Shown here piece by piece: positions 40,776 through 49,194 of a DNA stretch of 64,000 bases. The DNA lies in NCBI RefSeq assembly GCF_029853695.1, contig NZ_CP122537.1, positions 2,439,501-2,503,500 on the forward strand, read 5' to 3'. Source of the DNA: Jannaschia sp. GRR-S6-38. Lineage in GTDB: Bacteria > Pseudomonadota > Alphaproteobacteria > Rhodobacterales > Rhodobacteraceae. The notes under the pieces are model-generated. The model ran no database searches. It saw only the letters and a list, made by a program, of their open reading frames with translations, and was not told the origin of the DNA. Position numbers and translations under genes: made by a program. Within the stretch, counting starts at the first letter, position 1; each line of letters begins with the position of its first letter.

Positions 40776-41390
40776 ATGGCGAACGATCAGGGACGGACCC
40801 GCATCCAGCGCGAGAACCGCGCCCGCATCCTGGAGGCGGGGCTGGAGGTCTTCTCCTCCGAGGGGTTCCGGGGCGCGACGCTGGACGGGTTGGCGCAGGC
40901 GGCGGGGCTGTCGAAGCCCAACATGCTGTATTATTTCGCCTCGAAGGAGGCGATCTACGTGGCGCTTCTGGACCGGCTGCTGGATGCCTGGCTGGACCCG
41001 CTGCGCGCGCTCGATCCGGCGGGCGAGCCGCTGGACGAGATGCTGGGCTATGTGCGCCGCAAGCTGCACCTGGCGCGCGACTACCCCCGCGAGAGCCGGC
41101 TGTTTGCGGGCGAGGTGCTGCGCGGGGCGGAGCATATCGGCCCGGCGCTGTCGGGCGGGCTGCGGTGGCTGGTCGACGACCGCGCCGCGGTGATCGGGGG
41201 CTGGATGGCGGCGGGGCGGCTCGCGCCGTCGGACCCGCATCACCTGATCGTCTCGATCTGGGCGCTGACGCAGCATTACGCGGATTTCGAGGTGCAGGTG
41301 CGCGCCGTGCTGGGCGAGGCGCGCGACCCCTGGGCCGAGGCCGAGCGCGAGCTGGAGCTGCATTTCCGCCGGGTGCTGGCGGTGGGGTGA
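40776..41390 (+). CDS. RutR-like TetR-family regulator
   Basis: The 204-residue protein aligns end to end with E. coli RutR as I remember it. Shared features are the HTH (RILEAGLEVFSSEGFRGATL, GLSKPNMLYYFASKEAIYVA), then ARDYPRESRLFAGEVLRGAE and the C-terminal HHLIVSIWALTQHYADFEVQ. RutR binds uracil and thymine and is released from DNA by them. Here it is divergent from the hyuC-led operon with a matching operator between them, so it is probably the pyrimidine sensor of this pathway rather than of a rut operon. Confidence 0.85.
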   Translation: MANDQGRTRIQRENRARILEAGLEVFSSEGFRGATLDGLAQAAGLSKPNMLYYFASKEAIYVALLDRLLDAWLDPLRALDPAGEPLDEMLGYVRRKLHLARDYPRESRLFAGEVLRGAEHIGPALSGGLRWLVDDRAAVIGGWMAAGRLAPSDPHHLIVSIWALTQHYADFEVQVRAVLGEARDPWAEAERELELHFRRVLAVG

Positions 41391-41555
41391 GGGGCGGCCG
41401 GCGGGGCCCACCGGGGGCCCGACGTCGAGCATCGACGCGGACGGGCGGGTCGCGCGCCGATCCGCGGCGCGGCCGCGATCGAAATTCGCGAAGGCTTTCA
41501 GACGCATCGCCCCCGCCGCTCGGGAGCGCTGGGGCCGGAGGCGGTTCGCGTGTAT

Positions 41556-41572
41556 GTTGACGTAGCGTCAAC
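41556..41572. promoter_or_regulatory. Perfect palindrome GTTGACG-tag-CGTCAAC
   Basis: A 7-bp perfect inverted repeat with 3-bp spacer, 33 bp upstream of the secreted-protein ATG. It looks like a dimeric regulator site and does not match the RutR consensus. The rest of 41391-41604 shows no gene. Confidence 0.4.
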
Positions 41573-41604
41573 TTCTGCGTTGGCGGATTTGGGAGGACAG
41601 AGAT

Positions 41605-42084
41605 ATGTACATTCGGACCTGCTTTTTCGGCGCCTGTGGGCTTCTCGCGATGTCGGCGGCCTTTGCCGACGAGATGACCTTCTCGGGCACCGGCTACGGC
41701 ATGACGGAGAACACCGTTCACATGGTTGCCGACGGGCACATGCTGATGGAACTGAAGACCGCTTATAGCGGCTTCGAGATCGACGATCCGGACAACCCGA
41801 TGAACGGGATGACCGGTCCGTGCTTCGGCGCGATGGAGGTCAAGGGCGCGGCCGTGACCGGCGGCGGACGGTGCCTCTATACCGATGCCGATGGGGACAT
41901 GGTGAGCATGCAGTGGACCCCGGAGGCCATGGCCGCCGACGGAGCTGTCACCGGCAGCTGGTCCGTGTCGGGCGGAACGGGCAAATGGATGGACGCGAGC
42001 GGCGAGGGCACCTTCTCGTCGCTGGCGAACCCCGACACGGGCGAGAGCGCCAACAGCGTAATCGGCAAGGTGATGTTGCCCTGA
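41605..42084 (+). CDS. Secreted hypothetical protein
   Basis: The 159-residue protein has a signal peptide (FFGACGLLAMSAAFA-D) and a Gly/Met-rich beta-type body. GPCFGAMEVKGAAVTGGGRC contains two cysteines likely to form a disulfide, followed by GTGKWMDASGEGTFSSL, a turn-rich motif seen in secreted beta-barrel-like proteins. It stands alone between the TetR gene and preA. No family assigned. Confidence 0.65.
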   Translation: MYIRTCFFGACGLLAMSAAFADEMTFSGTGYGMTENTVHMVADGHMLMELKTAYSGFEIDDPDNPMNGMTGPCFGAMEVKGAAVTGGGRCLYTDADGDMVSMQWTPEAMAADGAVTGSWSVSGGTGKWMDASGEGTFSSLANPDTGESANSVIGKVMLP

Positions 42085-42170
42085 GGGTGGCGTTGGCCTG
42101 AGGATGGACCGGGACGGCCGTTTCGCGCGGCCGCCCCGGTTTCATGGTCAGTCGAGGGCGTGCCGCCCCC

Positions 42171-43472
42171 TCACTCCGCCGCCTGCGCCGCCGGGTTGTT
42201 GGGATGCGTCGTCCAGTTGGCGTATTCCTCCTCGACGACCTTGCCGGTGCGCGGGTCGGTGGTGCCGGGGGCGAGGCGTTCCATGGTGATGCAATCCTCG
42301 ACCGGGCAGACATCGACGCAGAGGTTGCAGGCCACGCATTCGGCGTCGATCACCTCGAAGACCCGGCCGGGCTTCATGGCGATGGCTTGGTGCGAGGTGT
42401 CCTCGCAGGCGGCGTAGCAGCGGCCGCATTTGATGCAGAGATCGGGGTCGATCCGCGCCTTGGTGACGTAGTTGAGGTTGAGATACTTCCAGTCGGTCAC
42501 GTTCGGGACGGCGCGGCCCACGAGGTCGTCCATCGTCATGCCCTTCTCGTCGAGATAGCGCGACAGGCCGGCAGTCATCTCCTTGATGATGCCGAAGCCG
42601 TAGGTCATGGCGGCGGTGCAGACCTGCACGTTGCCGGCGCCCAGCGCCATGAACTCGGCCGCGTCGCGCCAGGTGGTGACGCCGCCGATGCCCGAGATCG
42701 GCATGCCGGCGGTTTCCTCGTGGCGCGCGATCTCGGAGACCATCGACAGCGCGATGGGTTTGACCGCCGGGCCGCAATAGCCGCCATGGCTGCCCTTGCC
42801 GTCGATGGTGGGCTCGGGCGCGAAATCGTCGAGATCGACCGAGGTGATCGAGTTGATCGTGTTGATCAGGCTGACCGCGTCCGCGCCGCCGCGCTTGGCC
42901 GCCGCGGCGGGCTTGCGGATATCGGTGATGTTGGGCGTCAGCTTCACGATGACGGGCATGCGGGAGTATTGCTTGCACCAGCGCGCGACCATTTCGATAT
43001 ATTCGGGCACCTGGCCCACGGCGGAGCCCATGCCCCGCTCGCTCATCCCGTGGGGGCAGCCGAAATTCAGCTCGATCCCGTCGGCGCCGGTCTCCTCGAC
43101 CCGGGGGAGGATGGCAGCCCAGGCCTCCTCCTCGCAGGGGACCATGATCGAGGCGATGAGCGCGCGGTCGGGATAGTCGCGCTTGACGACCTTCATCTCG
43201 CGCAGGTTCACCTCGAGCGGGCGGTCGGTGATGAGCTCGATATTGTTGAGGCCCAGCAGGCGGCGATCGGCGCCGTAGACCGCGCCGTAGCGGGGGCCGT
43301 TGACGTTGACGACGGGTGGACCCTCGGCGCCCAGCGTCTTCCAGACGACGCCGCCCCAGCCGGCCTCGAAGGCGCGGCGGACGTTGTATTCCTTGTCGGT
43401 CGGCGGCGCGGAGGCCAGCCAGAACGGGTTCGGGGACTTTATGCCCAGGAAGTCGGAGGTCAGGTCGGCCAT
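42171..43472 (-). CDS. preA: NAD-dependent dihydropyrimidine dehydrogenase, PreA subunit
   Basis: The 433-residue protein has an FMN-binding TIM barrel related to dihydroorotate dehydrogenase (FWLASAPPTDKEYNVRRAFE, ELNFGCPHGMSERGMG, ISGIGGVTTWRDAAEFMALG). A C-terminal 2[4Fe-4S] ferredoxin domain follows (C346/349/352/356 and C379/382/385/389). With PreT it reduces uracil or thymine with NADH, step one of the pathway. It is followed by mutM on the same strand upstream; the catabolic partner PreT lies 3 kb away. Confidence 0.94.
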   Translation of the reverse strand: MADLTSDFLGIKSPNPFWLASAPPTDKEYNVRRAFEAGWGGVVWKTLGAEGPPVVNVNGPRYGAVYGADRRLLGLNNIELITDRPLEVNLREMKVVKRDYPDRALIASIMVPCEEEAWAAILPRVEETGADGIELNFGCPHGMSERGMGSAVGQVPEYIEMVARWCKQYSRMPVIVKLTPNITDIRKPAAAAKRGGADAVSLINTINSITSVDLDDFAPEPTIDGKGSHGGYCGPAVKPIALSMVSEIARHEETAGMPISGIGGVTTWRDAAEFMALGAGNVQVCTAAMTYGFGIIKEMTAGLSRYLDEKGMTMDDLVGRAVPNVTDWKYLNLNYVTKARIDPDLCIKCGRCYAACEDTSHQAIAMKPGRVFEVIDAECVACNLCVDVCPVEDCITMERLAPGTTDPRTGKVVEEEYANWTTHPNNPAAQAAE

Positions 43473-43503
43473 TTGGGTCTCCTCGGTCGGTCGGTCGGGC
43501 GCC

Positions 43504-44295
43504 TCAGGCGGCGCGGTCCTGGTGGTCGGGACAGTGGTAGGACGTGCGTCCGCCCACCTTGATCTTGTCGATGGCGCCGTCGCAGCGCGTGCAGGCGCGG
43601 CCCGCTTCGCGGCGGTGAATGAGCCAGGCGTCGGGCAGTTCGGAATAGGTGGCGTCGGTGTCGCAGACCGATTGCAGCACGCGGATCGCGGTGCGGTGCA
43701 GGCGGGCGACGGCCTCCTCGGAGAGGTCCGCGGCGCGCGCCTCGGGATGGATGCCCGCCTGGTAGAGCGCCTCGTCGGCCCAGAGATTGCCGATGCCGGC
43801 CAGCTTGCCCTGGTCGAGAAGCGCCGATTTCACCGCGCCCCGGCAGGTGCCGACGCGGTCGGCGAAGCCCGCTTCGCCGATGCTCAGCGCGTCGGGGCCG
43901 AGGTCGTGGTCGGCGATCACGGCGTCGGGGTCGTCGATTACCCGAACCCAGCCGAATTTGCGCGGGTCGCGGAAGGTCAGCCGGCGGGGGCCCTCGAAAT
44001 CGACGGTGAGGCGGATGAAATCGGCCTGCGGCTCGTCGGTGTCGAGCACGCGGATCGAGCCCGCCATGCCCATGTGCAGCATCATCCAAGGGCCCGAGGC
44101 GGAGCCCGCGAAGAGATATTTGCCGTGGCGCCGGGCCTCGGTGAACTGGTGGCCTTCGAGGCGGGCGCGCTCCTCGGCGGAGGGCAGCTCGATATGGGTC
44201 ACGTCGTTGCCGGGCGTCACCGCGAGGATGGTGCGGTTGAGCGCGCGGACCTCGATGCGGCGGCGCAGGGCCTCGACCTCGGGCAGCTCAGGCAT
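43504..44295 (-). CDS. mutM: Fpg/Nei-family DNA glycosylase with variant zinc finger
   Basis: The 263-residue protein starts MPELPEVEALRRR with the catalytic Pro2/Glu3, has K in RRHGKYLF and the helix-two-turn-helix LAGIGNLWADEALYQAGIHP. The C-terminal zinc finger reads C235-x2-C238-x16-C255-x2-H258, with His in place of the usual last Cys; R250 is retained. It should excise oxidised purines and nick by beta/delta elimination. Overlaps the GFA gene by 8 bp. Because of the variant finger it may be an Fpg-like paralogue rather than the main MutM. Confidence 0.85.
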   Translation of the reverse strand: MPELPEVEALRRRIEVRALNRTILAVTPGNDVTHIELPSAEERARLEGHQFTEARRHGKYLFAGSASGPWMMLHMGMAGSIRVLDTDEPQADFIRLTVDFEGPRRLTFRDPRKFGWVRVIDDPDAVIADHDLGPDALSIGEAGFADRVGTCRGAVKSALLDQGKLAGIGNLWADEALYQAGIHPEARAADLSEEAVARLHRTAIRVLQSVCDTDATYSELPDAWLIHRREAGRACTRCDGAIDKIKVGGRTSYHCPDHQDRAA

Positions 44296-44737
44296 GGGCG
44301 GCGAACTCCGCCATGAGTTCGGGATAGAGATCCGCCGGCGGCAGGCCCCCGAAGCTGCGGATCGCGGGGGTCGCGACCCAGGGCAGCGCCTCGTCGCGGG
44401 CCGTCTCGAGGAAGGGCACGCACCAGTCGGGCGCGTCGAACATCGTCGCGCGCAGATTGACGAACTCGGGCATCCCCTCGATCCGGGTGAAGAGCCAGCT
44501 GCAGCAGTGGTCGCAATGGTGGTGGTGTTGCTCGGGGCCGTGCAGGCCGCCGATCCGGGTCGCGCCCGCGACCTCGAACGCGTCCGAGGGCAGGAGCGCG
44601 GACAGCAAGAAGGCGCTGGCAGTCATGCGCTGGCAGCCCCGGCAATGGCAGGCCGAGGTGATGAGCGGCGCCGCCGTGGCCCGCAGGCGCACGCGGCCGC
44701 AGCGGCATTCCCCGACGCGCGTCGGGGGCGGCGTCAC
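44288..44737 (-). CDS. GFA-family (glutathione-dependent formaldehyde-activating-like) zinc protein
   Basis: The 149-residue protein has the cysteine pattern of the GFA/CENP-V fold: GECRCGRVRL, SACHCRGCQRM and HHHHCDHCCSWL. It starts at GTG 44737, whose GTGA overlaps the methyltransferase stop. Family members bind zinc; formaldehyde scavenging is proposed for some. The His-rich HHHHC stretch is unusual. It is translationally coupled to the methyltransferase and overlaps mutM. Confidence 0.82.
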   Translation of the reverse strand: MTPPPTRVGECRCGRVRLRATAAPLITSACHCRGCQRMTASAFLLSALLPSDAFEVAGATRIGGLHGPEQHHHHCDHCCSWLFTRIEGMPEFVNLRATMFDAPDWCVPFLETARDEALPWVATPAIRSFGGLPPADLYPELMAEFAAHA

Positions 44738-45570
44738 GCGGCCCCCTTGCGGAAGATCATCTCGATCGGCGCGATCCGGTGGGCTTCGACATTGGCCACG
44801 TAATTCGCGATCTTCTCGCTCGCCGTGTCGCCCATCAGCAGGTGGATCCCGAGGGGCGGCGGGCCGGCGGCGGCGATCCGCTCGCGAAGCCGCGCGAAGA
44901 AATCGAGCGCGAAGGCGCGGCGCCGCGCCTCGTGCATCTCCTCGAAGCCGGCGGTCTGGGCGGCGCGCCGGTAGACCGACGGCGGCTCGACATGGCTGAT
45001 CGCGGGCTCGCCCGACCAGGGCAGGGGGAAGACCAGCGGCTCGTCGCCCTCGTCGCGCATCACGTCGAAGAGCGCGAAGCGCCCGCCGGGGCGCAGGAGG
45101 CGGGCGGCCTGCGCGAAGATGGCGGGCTTGTCGGCCACGTTCATGCCGACATGCATCATCACGACGAGATCGGCGCTGGCATCGGCGAAGGGCGGATCGG
45201 TCGCGTCCCCGACCTCCAGCGTGATCCGCTCGCCCAGGCCCAGCCTGTCGTTGAGCACGCGGCCCACCTCGACGAAGGCGCGGGTCAGGTCGACGCCGTG
45301 CACGGTGGCGCCGTAGCGGTGGACGATGTGGCGGGCGGTGCCGCCCAGCCCGCAGCCCAGATCGACCACGATGCTGTCGGAGGAGATCTCGAGCTGGTCG
45401 ATCAGGTGGGTCGTGGCCTCGATCCCGCCGGTGTGGAACTCGTCCACCGGGCTGAGGTCGTCGAAGGTGGGGTGGGCGGGGTCGGCCCCGGCCTGCTTGA
45501 GCGCGGCATCGATCCGGTCGAGCAGACCGGCTGTCGTGTAGTGCCGCGCGACTTCGTCCTGAAGTGTCAT
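44734..45570 (-). CDS. Class I SAM-dependent methyltransferase
   Basis: The 278-residue enzyme has SIVVDLGCGLGGTARHIVHR (motif I), VHGVDLT (II), VGDATDPPFADASADLVVMM (III/IV) and LLRPGGRFALFDVMRDEGDE. The TTAGLLDRIDAALKQAG start and SPVDEFHTGG segment resemble sarcosine/glycine or sterol-type small-molecule methyltransferases. ATG 45570 follows GGAGGCTGCG. It lies 42 bp after preT and is coupled to the GFA gene. The substrate is unknown. Confidence 0.82.
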   Translation of the reverse strand: MTLQDEVARHYTTAGLLDRIDAALKQAGADPAHPTFDDLSPVDEFHTGGIEATTHLIDQLEISSDSIVVDLGCGLGGTARHIVHRYGATVHGVDLTRAFVEVGRVLNDRLGLGERITLEVGDATDPPFADASADLVVMMHVGMNVADKPAIFAQAARLLRPGGRFALFDVMRDEGDEPLVFPLPWSGEPAISHVEPPSVYRRAAQTAGFEEMHEARRRAFALDFFARLRERIAAAGPPPLGIHLLMGDTASEKIANYVANVEAHRIAPIEMIFRKGAA

Positions 45571-45612
45571 CGCAGCCTCCCAAATGGCGGAATAGGCCCC
45601 CATCCTAGCACA

Positions 45613-46935
45613 TCACGCCGTCAGGGCGGCGTGGATGTCCTCGGCGGCGTCGCGGCCCTCGGCCACGGCGGTCACCGTCAGGTCCTCGCCGCCCGCCGCG
45701 CAATCGCCGCCGGCCCAGACCCCGTCGAGCGAGGTGCGGCCGGCGCCGGTCACGGCGATCTTGCCGCCGGCGAGCTCCAGCCCCTCGACCGCGACCAGTT
45801 TCTGGCCGATGGCGCGGAAGAGCTGGTCGGCCTGCAGGCGCGTCGTCTCGCCGGTGGGCGCCATGTCGTCGCCGACATAGGCCAACTCGACCTCGCGCAG
45901 GCGGCCGTCGCCATGCAGCGCGTGCGGGATCACCCCGAACATCAGCCGCACGCCGTGGCTGGCGGCGAGATCCTGTTCCCAGCGCGAGGCGGGCATGCGC
46001 TCGCGGCCGCGGCGATAGGCGATGGTGACGGTCTCGGCGCCCAGAAGCTTGGACTGGACGGCGGCGTCCACCGCGGTCATGCCGCCGCCGATCACCACCA
46101 CGTGGCGGCCGACGGGAAGCTGGGTCAGGTCGTCCTGCTGGCGCAGGGCGGCGATGAAGTCGACGGCGTTCTCGGTGCCCTGCAGCTCCTCGCCCTCGAG
46201 GCCCAGCGCGCCGACGCCGCCCAGCCCGATCCCGAGGAAGACGGCGTCGAAATCGGCGCGCAGCGCCTGCAGGGTCAGGTCCTGGCCGATGGCGCGGCCG
46301 GTCTCGATGGTGATGCCGCCGATCTTCAGGAGCCAGTCCACCTCGGCCTGCGCGAAGCCGTTCGGGGTCTTGTACTGGGCGATGCCGTATTCGTTGAGCC
46401 CGCCGGGCTTGGTACGGGCTTCGAAGACCGTGACGGCATGGCCGTGCAGGGCGAGGCGGTGCGCGGCGGCGAGGCCCGCGGGGCCGGCGCCGACGACGGC
46501 GACGGTCCGGCCGGTTTCGGGCGCGCGCGTGAAGGGATGGGTGCCCGCCGCCATCATGCTGTCGGTGGCGTAGCGCTGCAGGCGGCCGATCTCGACCGGC
46601 TTGCCCTCGGCCTCCTCGCGCACGCAGGCCTCCTGGCAGAGCGTCTCGACTGGGCAGACCCGGGCGCACATGCCGCCCAGGATGTTCTGCTCGAAGATCG
46701 TCTGGGCCGCGCTTTCGGGCTGGTCGGCCTGGATCTGGCGGATGAAGAGCGGGATGTCGATGGCGGTGGGGCAGGCGGTCACGCAGGGCGCGTCATAGCA
46801 GAAATAGCAGCGGTCGGCGGCCACCCGCGCCTCGTGCGGGGCGAAGCGCGGATGCAGGTCGTCGAAATTGCGGGCCAGCTCCTCCGGGCCCAGCCGTCCC
46901 GCCCTGATCCCGTCCAGCCGCATCGCCTCGCCCAT
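45613..46935 (-). CDS. preT: NAD-dependent dihydropyrimidine dehydrogenase, PreT subunit
   Basis: The 440-residue flavoprotein has N-terminal cysteine clusters (CYFCYDAPCVTACPTAIDIP, CARVCPVETLCQEAC) for [4Fe-4S] centres, then FAD (VAVVGAGPAGLAAAHRLALH) and NAD(P)H (HVVVIGGGMTAVDAAVQSKL) binding folds like GltB-type small subunits, and TSLDGVWAGGDCAAGGEDLT. It passes electrons from NADH to PreA. ATG 46935 follows GGAGAGACATT. A RutR-like site lies ~70 bp upstream. Confidence 0.93.
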   Translation of the reverse strand: MGEAMRLDGIRAGRLGPEELARNFDDLHPRFAPHEARVAADRCYFCYDAPCVTACPTAIDIPLFIRQIQADQPESAAQTIFEQNILGGMCARVCPVETLCQEACVREEAEGKPVEIGRLQRYATDSMMAAGTHPFTRAPETGRTVAVVGAGPAGLAAAHRLALHGHAVTVFEARTKPGGLNEYGIAQYKTPNGFAQAEVDWLLKIGGITIETGRAIGQDLTLQALRADFDAVFLGIGLGGVGALGLEGEELQGTENAVDFIAALRQQDDLTQLPVGRHVVVIGGGMTAVDAAVQSKLLGAETVTIAYRRGRERMPASRWEQDLAASHGVRLMFGVIPHALHGDGRLREVELAYVGDDMAPTGETTRLQADQLFRAIGQKLVAVEGLELAGGKIAVTGAGRTSLDGVWAGGDCAAGGEDLTVTAVAEGRDAAEDIHAALTA

Positions 46936-47003
46936 AATGTCTCTCCGCCGTCGCAAGCCCCGGTTGGGGCGATTTTCCTCGACAGAGTGCCACGGGTGGA
47001 TTT

Positions 47004-47019
47004 TTTATCAACTGGTAAA
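47004..47019. promoter_or_regulatory. RutR-like operator upstream of preT
   Basis: TTTATCAACTGGTAAA matches the RutR consensus at 11 of 14 positions and shares the right half TGGTAAA with the site at 40652. It lies between divergent preT and the DUF1330 gene. Confidence 0.5.
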
Positions 47020-47039
47020 ATTTCAGCAGGAGAGAAACG

Positions 47040-47327
47040 ATGCCCAAGGCCTACTGGATCGCCCATGTCACGGTGACGGACCCGGATCCCTACGCGCTCT
47101 ATGCCAAGGGGGCGACGGAGGCCTTCGCGAAACATGGCGCGCGGGTGCTGGCGCGGGGCGGCCGCGTCGTCGGCTTGGAGGGCGAGAGCCGTCCGCGCAA
47201 CGTGGTGATCGAGTTCGGCAGCCTGGAGGCGGCGCAGGCCTGCTACGACTCGCCCGAATACCAGGCAGCGCGCGAACATCGCGTCGGCGCGGGCGAGGCG
47301 CAGATTATGCTGCTGGAGGGCGTCTGA
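47040..47327 (+). CDS. DUF1330-family protein
   Basis: A 95-residue dimeric alpha/beta-barrel-type protein with the family pattern AYWIAHVTVTDPDPYALYAK, GARVLARGGRVVGLEG and a VVIEFGSLEAAQACYDSPEY motif. ATG 47040 follows AGCAGGAGAGAAACG. It is divergent from preT and shares the operator region, so it may be part of the pyrimidine regulon. Biochemical role unknown. Confidence 0.85.
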   Translation: MPKAYWIAHVTVTDPDPYALYAKGATEAFAKHGARVLARGGRVVGLEGESRPRNVVIEFGSLEAAQACYDSPEYQAAREHRVGAGEAQIMLLEGV

Positions 47328-47381
47328 GGCGCATGCCCGTTCGATGGCGTCGCGCCGGGACGCGCCCGGCGCGGGGCCGGC

Positions 47382-47768
47382 TCAGTCCCGCCCGGCCTGG
47401 ATCGGCGTGGTGGCGAAGCCGGGCACGGTCAGCTCCGGATAGGCGGCGAGCACCGCGCGGAACGCGTCCTGGCGGGCGCGGGCCGTGGCGTGGTGATTGA
47501 CCGGCCCGTGGAAGGCGCGCCGCGCGAGGCTGCGACGATAGGCCTGCTGCCAGAGGTCGTACTGGTTGACCGTCAGCGCCGCGCGGGTGTCGGCGTCGAA
47601 CGAGACCAGACGCACGCGCCCATTGCCCTGCCGGCTGATATTGGGCGCGTCGAGCCAGAAGATCGGCGGGTCGTAGGTCAGCCGCTGGCCGGGACGCTCA
47701 TGCGCCAAGGCCGCTTGCGGCAGGGCCAGCGCGAGGGCGGCGGCGGCCAGGGCCGCGCGGGCGCTCAT
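47382..47768 (-). CDS. Periplasmic hypothetical protein
   Basis: The 128-residue protein has a signal peptide (ALAAAALALALPQAALA) and a mature part with YDPPIFWLDAPNISRQGNGR and YDLWQQAYRRSLARRAFHGP. It overlaps the CsbD-like gene by 4 bp and is translated after it. No family recognised. Confidence 0.6.
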   Translation of the reverse strand: MSARAALAAAALALALPQAALAHERPGQRLTYDPPIFWLDAPNISRQGNGRVRLVSFDADTRAALTVNQYDLWQQAYRRSLARRAFHGPVNHHATARARQDAFRAVLAAYPELTVPGFATTPIQAGRD

Positions 47769-48112
47769 TGCTTCCGCCCCATCGGCGTGTCCGGCGTGTG
47801 GTCGTCGCCGAAGCGGCGGTCATCGGCCAGCGCGTCCTCGCCATCGGCGACGTAATCGCCGCTGTCGCGGGCGGCCATGTTGTCGCGCGTCGGGTCGGCA
47901 TAGGCATCGGCGGGCATCGGGCCGCCCAGGAACTCGTGCAGGCGCTGCTGCGCGTCCTCGGGCGCGGTGCCCTGCTTTTCGGCGATGATCTTGGCCAGCC
48001 GGGCGGTGGAGCCGTCGGCCTCGGCCAGGTCGCCATCGGTCAGCTCGGGGTAGCGGGTCATCAGCCCGGCGGCGAAGGGACGCCAGTCGGTCTGGAACTG
48101 TTCGCGGCTCAT
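47765..48112 (-). CDS. CsbD-like protein with acidic tail
   Basis: The 115-residue protein has a CsbD-like helical domain in residues 5-65 (FQTDWRPFAAGLMTRYPELT, DGDLAEADGSTARLAKIIAE, APEDAQQRLHEFLGG) followed by an Asp-rich disordered tail (DSGDYVADGEDALADDRRFG). CsbD proteins are general-stress proteins. First gene of a two-gene operon with the periplasmic protein. Confidence 0.7.
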   Translation of the reverse strand: MSREQFQTDWRPFAAGLMTRYPELTDGDLAEADGSTARLAKIIAEKQGTAPEDAQQRLHEFLGGPMPADAYADPTRDNMAARDSGDYVADGEDALADDRRFGDDHTPDTPMGRKQ

Positions 48113-48177
48113 CTGCGGTCTCCTCGGGTTGTGCGTCTCGTCCTGAAACTAGCACATCCGGGGGCGGGTTCCGCGTC

Positions 48178-49194
48178 TCAGCCGAACATCGCCGCGAGGT
48201 CGATCGTGGATTCGACGCCGACGCGGTCGAGATCGCGGTCGAGGAACCCTTCCGCCGCGCGGCGGCCGGCATCGCGCAGCTGGTGCAACACGGCCGCGTT
48301 GGGCCAGACCTTGGTGGCCACCGAGAGCTGCCGCATCAGCGCGTCATCGGCGATCATGTGGACCAGCACGTCCTTCATCGCGCCCTCGGGCAGGGTGCCG
48401 GTGCGGACCAGCCGCTGCACGAAGGCGATGGCGCGCAGCTCGCGCAGGAGCGAGGTGTTGAAGCTGATCTCGTTGATACGGTTCTGGATCTCGGCCGCGG
48501 TGCGCGGCACGCCCGGCCGCTCCAGCGGGTTGATGTTCACCACGAGGATGTCGCGGGGCAGGTGCCGCTCGAACAGCGGGTAGAGGGCGGGGTTGCCGGT
48601 ATAGCCGCCGTCCCAATAGGCCTCGCCGTCGATCTCGACGGCCGGGAAGAGCGTGGGCAGGCAGGCCGAGGCCATGATCGCGTCGGTGGTGATGTCGGTG
48701 CCCCGGAAGAGGCGGATCTTGCCGGTGCGGACATTGGTGGCGCAGATGGTGAATTCGGGGCCGTCGGCGGCGCAGACCTCGTCGTAATGGAAGCGCGCGA
48801 CGATGCGGCGCAGCGACAGGGCCGCGCTGTCGGGGCGCATGTAGGGCGAGATGGCGCGGCTGATCCCCTCGGAGATCTGGTAGCCGGGCGAGGCCTCGAT
48901 CAGCGCGCTGACGGCCATCGGCGAGACGGCGTCGAACCACGGGGTCAGGCGGTCGTCGGTGACGGCGCCGACCTGGGTCCAGAGCCATTCGAGATTCTCG
49001 CGGGCCGCCGCGCGCGAGCCATGGACCAGCCCGGCCTTCACGGCGGCGCCGTTGAGCGCCCCGGCGGAGGTGCCCGAGATCGCGGCGATCTCGATCCGGT
49101 CATCGGCGAGCAGCGTGTCGAGCACGCCCCAGGTGAAGGCGCCATGCGCGCCGCCGCCCTGCAGCGCGAGGTTGATGGGCTTGGGCTCAGCCAT
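48178..49194 (-). CDS. Patatin-like phospholipase/esterase
   Basis: The 338-residue protein has the patatin oxyanion loop ALQGGGAHGAFTWGVLD, nucleophile GTSAG (S43) and catalytic Asp in YWDGGYTGNP (D195). Patatin-like proteins in Rhodobacterales are often found with bdhA, as here, and have been linked to PHB granules or phospholipid turnover. Start ATG 49194 overlaps the pentapeptide-like gene by 8 bp; bdhA, that gene and this one form a three-gene operon. Confidence 0.9.
   Translation of the reverse strand: MAEPKPINLALQGGGAHGAFTWGVLDTLLADDRIEIAAISGTSAGALNGAAVKAGLVHGSRAAARENLEWLWTQVGAVTDDRLTPWFDAVSPMAVSALIEASPGYQISEGISRAISPYMRPDSAALSLRRIVARFHYDEVCAADGPEFTICATNVRTGKIRLFRGTDITTDAIMASACLPTLFPAVEIDGEAYWDGGYTGNPALYPLFERHLPRDILVVNINPLERPGVPRTAAEIQNRINEISFNTSLLRELRAIAFVQRLVRTGTLPEGAMKDVLVHMIADDALMRQLSVATKVWPNAAVLHQLRDAGRRAAEGFLDRDLDRVGVESTIDLAAMFG

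Noticed and set aside
44779..47076. 765-codon plus-strand open frame
   Set aside because: Antisense of the methyltransferase and preT, both with clear motifs on the minus strand.
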